A stretch of 64,000 bases of DNA from an uncultured Thermomicrobia bacterium (GTDB taxonomy: Bacteria > Chloroflexota > Chloroflexia > Thermomicrobiales > JALYUS01), in contig CALBSO010000146.1 of the NCBI GenBank assembly GCA_937968015.1, positions 1 to 64,000 on the forward strand, given 5' to 3'. Numbering within the stretch: position 1 is the first letter of the stretch; each line of letters starts with the position of its first letter. A program made the translations under genes and the position numbers. Of this stretch, positions 58,677-64,000 are shown in pieces. The notes beneath the pieces were generated by a model. It had not been told where the DNA came from and ran no database searches. It saw nothing but the letters and a program-made list of their open reading frames with translations.

Positions 58677-60293
58677 TCACGACGAGGGAAATACGCTCAT
58701 CCCATGCCCCACCGGATAGAGCGCTCCGACGCTGACCGGCACATGGCCGCGTGGTGGCAACGCGCCCGCGCAAATGGCTGCGGCGACATCGAGCGAGGCG
58801 GACAGATCACCGTAGGTGGCAATGCGGGCAGCGGCCCAGGTGAAGTCCGTGAGATCGTATGGGGCGCGCAGGGAAACGAAGAGTGTCGGGCGGTTCGCCG
58901 CTTGGAGGGCATCAATCGCTTGTCGTTGCGCCGGAAAGAGGTTCGCGTCCCGCGTACCGATGACGAGTACCGACGCCTCAGACGCAAGCCTGCGCGCGGT
59001 ATCGAGGTCACCCGGTTCGCTCGCGTCGAGCGCGATACCCTGCACATATGCAAACTGTCGCTGGAATGCATCGCGCAACGGTGATGGGGCGCTCTGCCCT
59101 TCCTCGGCGGCATGCATGGATTGGAGCGCAAACTCGATGACGGCGAGAGATGTGTCTGCCACGAGTGGCAGCGCGCCGGGCCGGGCATCGAGCAGCGTCA
59201 CGCTCGCCTCGGCGGCTTCCCGGACGAGATGTTGGTGCGACCCGACAACATCCACCGGCACATACGGCTGCTCGGCGAGCCACTCTTTCAGTCGTAGGAC
59301 GCGGCGGACAGAGGCATCCACTTGTGCGATCGGCAACCGCCCGTCATGCACGGCATCGCGCAGCCCGGCGATCACCGCCGGTTCATGGGTGAGATGCAGC
59401 GGCTCAACGATGTCATTGCCCGCGATCACCGCCTGCACACTCCCCGCGACGATGCCGTAGTAATCGTCAATCGCCTTCATCACCATCGCGTCGCTGATGA
59501 TGACGCCATTGAAGCTCATCTCCGCGCGCAACAGGCCATTGAGGATGCGTGACGAGAGCGTCGCGGGCAAGCCATCCGGTTCGAGCGTGGGGAAGCGGAT
59601 GTGTGACGTCATCACGAGCGGCACATCGGCCCGGATCGCGGCGGCGAAGGGGAGCAACTCGACCGTACGGAGCCGGGTGAGATCGTGCGGGATCATCGGC
59701 AGATCGAGATGTGAGTCCACCTGCGTATCACCGTGGCCGGGGAAGTGCTTGACGGTCGCCGCGACGCCTGCGGTCCGCAGCCCACGCGCGAAGGCGACGA
59801 CCAGCGCGCCTACCCGCTCCGGCGACTCGCCAAACGAGCGCGTGCCGATTACCGGATTGAGCGGGTTGTTGTTGACATCCGCGACGGGCGCGAAATCGGT
59901 GTTGATGCCGAGCGCGCGTAACTCCAGCCCGACGGCATAGCCAATCCGCTCCACCCGCACGGGATCGTCCGTGGCGCCGAGGGCCATCGCGCTCAGTGTC
60001 AGCGTCGCCTCCGCCATCAACCGCCGGACGCGCCCACCCTCCTGATCCACGCCGATGATCGGTGGCAGGCCGCCCACCATCAGAAGTTCATGGATCGCCG
60101 CTGTCAGCGCCAGCGTTTGCTCGACCGAGACGATATTCCGGCTGAAGAGCACGACACCCGTGTACTGCCCCGCGCGCAGCCGTGCGGCGCTCTCCACATC
60201 CATCACGGTACCGGGCAGCGTCGCCATCACCAGTTGCCCGATCTTCTCTTCGGTGGTCAGGTGGCAGAGAAGATCACTGAGAGGCTGATGCAA
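58677..60293 (-). CDS. Glycoside hydrolase family 3 protein (NagZ-like)
   Basis: About 538 residues. The GH3 N-terminal barrel has VVLFSRNI, GVDQEGGRV, INTDFAPVADVN, IGTRSFGE and KHFPGHGDT, the NagZ-type motif with catalytic His, and the nucleophile Asp in IISDAM. A C-terminal sandwich domain follows from about 360. This group includes beta-N-acetylglucosaminidases that recycle peptidoglycan. The frame opens at 60419, but its first 42 codons look like a G-rich intergenic repeat, so I prefer the TTG at 60293 after GGGGGTGAGGAA; this start is uncertain. No export signal is visible. Confidence 0.85.
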   Translation of the reverse strand: MHQPLSDLLCHLTTEEKIGQLVMATLPGTVMDVESAARLRAGQYTGVVLFSRNIVSVEQTLALTAAIHELLMVGGLPPIIGVDQEGGRVRRLMAEATLTLSAMALGATDDPVRVERIGYAVGLELRALGINTDFAPVADVNNNPLNPVIGTRSFGESPERVGALVVAFARGLRTAGVAATVKHFPGHGDTQVDSHLDLPMIPHDLTRLRTVELLPFAAAIRADVPLVMTSHIRFPTLEPDGLPATLSSRILNGLLRAEMSFNGVIISDAMVMKAIDDYYGIVAGSVQAVIAGNDIVEPLHLTHEPAVIAGLRDAVHDGRLPIAQVDASVRRVLRLKEWLAEQPYVPVDVVGSHQHLVREAAEASVTLLDARPGALPLVADTSLAVIEFALQSMHAAEEGQSAPSPLRDAFQRQFAYVQGIALDASEPGDLDTARRLASEASVLVIGTRDANLFPAQRQAIDALQAANRPTLFVSLRAPYDLTDFTWAAARIATYGDLSASLDVAAAICAGALPPRGHVPVSVGALYPVGHGMSVFPSS

Positions 60294-60419
60294 TTCCTCA
60301 CCCCCGCCCCCTCTCCATCGCTCTTCGGCTTCAAGACGCTGAGGTCCCGGCGGCAATAGAGAGGGGAGAATGCGATTGAACAGATGACTAATGCCCCTGC
60401 ATTTCTCACCCTTCCTCAC

Positions 60420-60789
60420 ATGGGAAGGGCGCCGGGGGTTCGGGCGGTACCTATCCTTTCACCGCGCCCATCCGCACGCCCTCGATAAAGTAGTGCTGGA
60501 AAATGAGAAAGAAGACGATCATCGGCAGCGCCGCCAGTGCCGCGCCCGCCAACTCTCTTGCGCGTGTCGTCTGACGCGTTCATCGGTGCTCCTCATTCCT
60601 TCACATGATGAACGATGGGGGCATTATCCGCGAACGGGCGACAAAGATACAAATAGCGCGAGCATGAGGCCCAAATCGTTAATCGGTGCGATACTTGACG
60701 GTAAGGAATCCGCAATCGCCGGGGGCGATGATGGACGGGCGCACCGAGCGCGATACGGCCGTTCATGCACAACAAAGGAGAGATATTCG
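60420..60789. other. Spacer between GH3 and msrA genes with gene remains
   Basis: This 370-base stretch has no intact gene. Its left part holds the end of a sugar ABC permease (see pseudogene). Its right part, about 60590-60789, contains the msrA leader with no further coding sequence that I trust. Confidence 0.5.
60451..60583 (-). pseudogene. Remains of a carbohydrate ABC transporter permease
   Basis: On the minus strand a frame ending with TAG at 60451 reads ELAGAALAALPMIVFFLIFQ, then HYFIEGVRMGAVKG, the typical C-terminus of MalG/AraQ-type permeases. It is open for only about 41 codons, bounded by a TGA. An ATG at 60583 with GAGGAGCACC before it is out of frame with this tail. The simplest reading is an internal deletion that joined the gene's start to its end, leaving a non-functional remnant upstream of GH3. 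Confidence 0.7.
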
Positions 60790-61281
60790 ATGGAGAAGAG
60801 AGAAAAGGCCACCTTCGCGGCTGGATGTTTCTGGGGTGTCGAGGCGACATTCCGGGAGATTCCGGGCGTCCTTTCCACCGCCGTTGGCTATATCGGTGGC
60901 AAGACGGAGAACCCGACGTACCGGCAGGTCTGCTCCCACACGACCGGGCATGCCGAGGCGGTCGAGGTGACGTACGACCCGGAGAAGGTCTCCTATGATG
61001 ATCTCCTGAACGTCTTCTGGGAGAATCATGACCCGACGCAGATGAACCGGCAAGGCCCGGACATCGGCGACCAATACCGCTCTGAAATTTTCTTCCACAA
61101 CGAAGCGCAGGAGCAGGCGGCGCGCGCTTCCAGGGAGCGGCTGTCGCAATCCGGCCGGTTCCGCCGTCCGATCGTGACGGCGATCAGCCCCGCCGAAACG
61201 TTCTACATGGCGGAAGATTACCACCAGCAGTACCTCGAAAAGCGCGGCATGGCATCCTGCCACGTCAGCATGGCGCACTGA
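60790..61281 (+). CDS. msrA: Peptide methionine sulphoxide reductase MsrA
   Basis: Repairs oxidised methionine (S-sulphoxide) in proteins. The 163 residues are standard MsrA: TFAAGCFWGVEATFREIPGV with the catalytic Cys13, GYIGGKTENPTYRQVCSHTTGHAEAVEV, and YHQQYLEKR. The extra Cys (VCSHTTGHAE, and MASCHVS near the end) may serve as resolving residues. It has Cys rather than selenocysteine, unlike the DsbA-like gene. AAAGGAGAG precedes the ATG at 60790; the long frame start at 60391 is in the remnant region. Confidence 0.95.
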   Translation: MEKREKATFAAGCFWGVEATFREIPGVLSTAVGYIGGKTENPTYRQVCSHTTGHAEAVEVTYDPEKVSYDDLLNVFWENHDPTQMNRQGPDIGDQYRSEIFFHNEAQEQAARASRERLSQSGRFRRPIVTAISPAETFYMAEDYHQQYLEKRGMASCHVSMAH

Positions 61282-61307
61282 GCGACGGACATCGCGGCAG
61301 AAGAACA

Positions 61308-61343
61308 GAGCGAGGGAGCGGCGTTGCTGCCACTCCCTCGCTC
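61308..61343. terminator. Hairpin after msrA
   Basis: GAGCGAGGGAG and CTCCCTCGCTC form an 11-base perfect stem with an inner GGC/GCC and a short loop. No T-run follows, so it may be a weak terminator or a stabilising 3' structure. Confidence 0.6.
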
Positions 61344-61401
61344 CATGTACGATGGCAATGCAGAGGTACGACATACCGGATGACGCGGAGGAGCACACGC
61401 C

Positions 61402-62310
61402 ATGCAGCCACGATTCCCAACCACCGAGGGGCGCATCCCCTTCCAGGGTTATGAGACATGGTACCGGATCGTGGGAGAGCGGGAGGAACCGGGCAAACTG
61501 CCCCTCCTGACGCTGCATGGCGGGCCGGGCGCATGCCATGACTATCTGGAATCAATGGAGGCGCTCGCCGCGACCGGACGGCGCGTCATCTTCTATGACC
61601 AACTCGGCTGCGGTAACTCCGCCGTGCCATCCAATCCGTCGCTCTGGACGGTCGGCCTCTATGTCGAGGAAGTGAACGCCGTCCGCCGCGCCCTTGGGTT
61701 GGAGCGCGTGCATGTCCTCGGCCAGTCGTGGGGCGGGATGCTCGGCATGGAGTACGCGCTGACCCAACCGGCGGGCCTCGCGAGCCTGATTATCGAGAGT
61801 TCACCCGCCAGCATGCTCCAGTGGGTCGCAGAGGCAAACACACTGCGCGAAGCCTTGCCGCCGGACATCCAGCGGACGCTGCTCACGCATGAGGCGGACG
61901 GCACAACGGACGATCCCGCCTACGAAGAGGCGATGATGGTCTTCTACCGGCGCCACGTCTGCCGCTTGCCCGAATGGCCGGAGTACGTGCTGCGCTCGTT
62001 CGAGAAACTGAGCGAGAACCCGGAGGTCTACCATACGATGAACGGGCCGAGCGAGTTCCACGTCACCGGCACCTTGAAGACATGGGACATCACGAGCCGC
62101 CTCGGTGAGATCCGCGTGCCGACGCTCGTCCTCTCCGGCCGGCATGACGAGGCAACGCCCGCGATCCACAACACCGTCCATCGCGGTATCCCCGGCTCCG
62201 AATCGGTTATCTTCGAGGAGAGCGCGCATCTGTGCCATGTCGAAGAGCCGGAGAGATTTCAGCAGGTGGTGAGCGATTTCCTCGCGCGGGTCGAGGCGCG
62301 CCAGCGGTAG
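61402..62310 (+). CDS. Alpha/beta hydrolase, proline iminopeptidase-like
   Basis: A 302-residue S33-type peptidase/hydrolase. LLTLHGGPGACHDYLESM has the HGGPG oxyanion motif, VIFYDQLGCGNS follows, GQSWGGMLGMEYAL carries the nucleophile Ser, LSGRHDEATP the Asp and SAHLCHVEEPERF the His. DQLGCGNS is typical of prolyl aminopeptidases and related amino-acid amidases. GGAGGAGCAC precedes the ATG. Confidence 0.88.
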   Translation: MQPRFPTTEGRIPFQGYETWYRIVGEREEPGKLPLLTLHGGPGACHDYLESMEALAATGRRVIFYDQLGCGNSAVPSNPSLWTVGLYVEEVNAVRRALGLERVHVLGQSWGGMLGMEYALTQPAGLASLIIESSPASMLQWVAEANTLREALPPDIQRTLLTHEADGTTDDPAYEEAMMVFYRRHVCRLPEWPEYVLRSFEKLSENPEVYHTMNGPSEFHVTGTLKTWDITSRLGEIRVPTLVLSGRHDEATPAIHNTVHRGIPGSESVIFEESAHLCHVEEPERFQQVVSDFLARVEARQR

Positions 62311-62361
62311 GTTTTTTGATGGACTATTCGGCTCGATCGGCGGGCGACGCGGGCGCCACCG

Positions 62362-63303
62362 CTAAAGGCCAGCCAGGGCCGGGATTACCTGCTCGGCGAA
62401 TAGTTGCACCGGCTCGACATCCACCCAGTCCGGCGTGCGGAAGACGACATACTGACACCCGACCCGGGCATATTCCTGGAAGATCGCGATCAACTGCGCC
62501 GGCGTGCCGATCAGCGTGCCGTCCGGAATGAAATCGCGCAAACGCTCGCGCTTCGCCGCGACCTCGGCGTCGTCCTTGCCGACAACGACGGTCGTGTAGA
62601 TCGAGCGAGTAATCTCCTCGTACGCCCGCCCGAGCCGCCCGCAATGCGCGTGCAAGGCATCGAAGAGGTGTCCGACCGTCTCGGGATCGCCTGAAACATT
62701 GCAGAACTGGGCGTACTGGGCGACCAGCCGCAGCGTCACCTTCTCGCCGCTGCCGCCGACCATGATCGGTGGATGCGGCTGCTGGATTGGCGACGGGTTC
62801 TCCCGCGCCTGGTCGAGGCGATAATAGGCCCCCTCGAAGTGCGCGGGTCGCTCGGTCCAGATCGCCCGCACGACGCGCAATGCCTCCTCCAGACGCTGCA
62901 TCCGTACGGAGGTCGGCTCGAACGCTCCCCACCCATACGCCTCATACTCCCGCTTGTGCCAGCCTGCTCCCAGCCCGAGGATCGAGCGGCCGTGGCTGAT
63001 CAGATCGAGCGTCGTCGCCATCTTCGCCGTCGCCGCCGGGTTGCGATAGGGCACGCCGAGGACGAGTTGGCCGAGCCGGATGCGCCGCGTGACAGCGGCG
63101 ATGGCCCCAAGCGTCGTGAAGCACTCCATCACCGGCTCGGAGTAGGGGTGGCCGGGGTAACCGCCCTCGTACAGGAAATGGTCGTAGACCCAGAGGGAAT
63201 CAAAGGCGCTTTCGTCGGTGGCCCGCGCGACGCGTTCGACGCTATCCCACGGATTGCCTGTCGGACCATTCAGGTAGGGATTGATCTGCAAGCCGAACTG
63301 CAT
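62362..63303 (-). CDS. LLM-class (F420- or flavin-dependent) oxidoreductase
   Basis: A 313-residue luciferase-like protein. MQFGLQINPY, DSLWVYDHFLYEG, VTRRIRLGQLVLGVPYRNPA, LDLISHGRSILGLGAGWHKREYEAYGW and PPIMVGGSGEKVTLRLVAQYA are the standard segments of the F420-dependent group; GLGAGWHKREYEAYG favours F420. It is not closely similar to the LLM gene at 23191. It converges on the aminopeptidase-like gene. Substrate unknown. Confidence 0.88.
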   Translation of the reverse strand: MQFGLQINPYLNGPTGNPWDSVERVARATDESAFDSLWVYDHFLYEGGYPGHPYSEPVMECFTTLGAIAAVTRRIRLGQLVLGVPYRNPAATAKMATTLDLISHGRSILGLGAGWHKREYEAYGWGAFEPTSVRMQRLEEALRVVRAIWTERPAHFEGAYYRLDQARENPSPIQQPHPPIMVGGSGEKVTLRLVAQYAQFCNVSGDPETVGHLFDALHAHCGRLGRAYEEITRSIYTTVVVGKDDAEVAAKRERLRDFIPDGTLIGTPAQLIAIFQEYARVGCQYVVFRTPDWVDVEPVQLFAEQVIPALAGL

Positions 63304-63527
63304 CGCCTCGCCTCCTCAGAAACAGGGGAAAGATCACCGCATCTCCCATGCGACGGCAACACTATATCGCCGATTCCGTCATCCCACAAAGGCGAAAAAA
63401 GGTGGAAGCCTCCTCTCTCCTGAAGCGCGGTCGCGGTCCGCGCATCGGCACAGGATCGAACGAACCCCGGAAGTCAACCCAGTGGACGTGGGCGGGCAGC
63501 GGATGTTGGAACGAGATAGATCCGCCC

Positions 63528-64000
63528 TCACGGATCACTATCGTATCGGTAGCCAAGCGCGAGGTGGTCAAGGACGCTCGCCGGAGTCGTCGCGCCAAGC
63601 CACGGGCGCATCGGGTCGTTCAGATTCTGCCCCGCTGGCCCACCGACCACGGGGAGGTAGCCGAGCGGGGCATGCTGCCGCTGCCATTGCGCCCAGAGCC
63701 GGTCAATGTTGCTGTGATGCAGCCAGAAGACGGGATCGTTGGGGGAGGCCATCGAGTTCATGTTGCCGCCGACCCACGCGTGTACCCGGTCATGAATCTG
63801 CCCCGCTCCATATCCGCCCTCGATTCGGTTGCGGAAACTCGGTTGCGACGAGATGCTCCAGGGCGGGTTATCATAGGGCGTAACGCCCAAGGCGCTCGTC
63901 ACTTGCGCGGCAGTCGGGAGGGGGAGACCAATGGAGGCGAGACGCCGCCGCAGATCGGGGCCACCACCCGACCGCATCGTGACAGTGACCGTCCACTGCC
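63528..64000 (-). CDS. Tyrosinase-type copper protein, partial (5' end beyond window)
   Basis: The visible 157 codons contain the CuB half of a type 3 copper tyrosinase: QIHDRVHAWVGGNMNSMA with two His, and DPVFWLHHSNIDRLWAQWQ with the final His. The frame stays open to the right edge (WTVTVTMRSGGG), so the CuA half lies beyond. Tyrosinases oxidise phenols to quinones. The stop is at 63528. About 220 bases without a gene separate it from the LLM gene. Confidence 0.87.
   Translation of the reverse strand, partial: QWTVTVTMRSGGGPDLRRRLASIGLPLPTAAQVTSALGVTPYDNPPWSISSQPSFRNRIEGGYGAGQIHDRVHAWVGGNMNSMASPNDPVFWLHHSNIDRLWAQWQRQHAPLGYLPVVGGPAGQNLNDPMRPWLGATTPASVLDHLALGYRYDSDP

Noticed and set aside
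1..64000. tRNA, rRNA, CRISPR arrays, insertion sequences, prophage
   Set aside because: No tRNA-like cloverleaf, rRNA stretch, regular direct repeats with spacers, transposase or phage structural gene was seen in either strand by reading. A covariance-model scan would be needed for full certainty on small RNAs.

Overview
This is a GC-rich bacterial chromosome segment. The start codons, Shine-Dalgarno sites, a LexA site of the GAAC-N4-GTTC type, an F420/flavin luciferase-like family, many alpha/beta-hydrolases and orphan catabolic enzymes fit a Chloroflexota (Thermomicrobia/Sphaerobacter-like) genome better than a proteobacterium. That placement is inference; no rRNA or tRNA gene is present to settle it. 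I recognise about 60 protein genes, two broken genes and one gene cut by the right edge. I see no phage, insertion sequence, CRISPR array or RNA gene.

Layout. 1-4.5 kb: hisA, dnaA (convergent with hisA and not next to dnaN), then an SOS-type operator, dinB and a translationally coupled sigma-like gene. 4.6-14.3 kb: mixed metabolism (ketopantoate reductase family, Uma2 nuclease-like protein, L-rhamnose mutarotase, MFS exporter, secreted propeller protein, class III aminotransferase, nitroreductase, amidohydrolase, adenine deaminase). 14.4-15.5 kb: AbrB-type protein and a P-loop kinase. 15.6-29.6 kb: solute-binding lipoprotein, rhamnonate-dehydratase-like enolase, a 1060-residue BNR-repeat protein, two serine/metallo hydrolases, an LLM oxidoreductase, DUF1989, D-threonine aldolase-like and SelA-fold PLP enzymes. 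29.5-33 kb: a two-component system divergent from a DoxX-Rieske fusion. 33-42.8 kb: two aminoglycoside-phosphotransferase-fold genes, a class C beta-lactamase fold protein, a DsbA/FrnE-family gene with an in-frame TGA at the active-site cysteine, proline racemase family, an EEP nuclease, a dimethylglycine-dehydrogenase-like flavoprotein. 43.1-44.8 kb: an AT-richer patch with a GH10-like xylanase and a DUF4258/DUF2283 pair. 44.8-51.9 kb: a chromate island with two chrA, a split chrB, a further chrB domain gene, a frameshifted LMW-phosphatase and an MFS transporter. 52-56.7 kb: AhpD-like, HtrA protease, two MNT-HEPN pairs, an SDR and an HU protein. 56.7-64 kb: rhamnose/fucose-type sugar genes, GH3 glycosidase, remains of a sugar ABC permease, msrA, aminopeptidase-like hydrolase, LLM oxidoreductase, partial tyrosinase.

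The items I would look at first are: (1) the probable selenocysteine form (UPYC active site) of the FrnE-like thiol oxidoreductase, with a hairpin right after the TGA; (2) the 11-bp-phased CTCAG repeats shared by the two-component/DoxX-Rieske intergenic region and the htrA promoter, which suggest one envelope-stress regulon; (3) the 117-bp exact duplication covering the promoter and N-terminus of the two MNT genes; (4) the perfect 20-bp inverted repeat that ends just before the chrB start; (5) the LexA-like box in front of dinB plus a sigma factor.

Loose functional themes are deoxysugar and sugar-acid breakdown (two RhaM-like mutarotases, an isomerase, a rhamnonate-dehydratase-like enzyme), methylamine/amino-acid derivative breakdown (dimethylglycine-dehydrogenase-like, proline racemase family, D-threonine aldolase-like), and metal/oxidant/envelope stress (chromate genes, MsrA, Sec-DsbA, DoxX-Rieske, HtrA). 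Short tandem heptamers and inverted repeats recur in the spacers.
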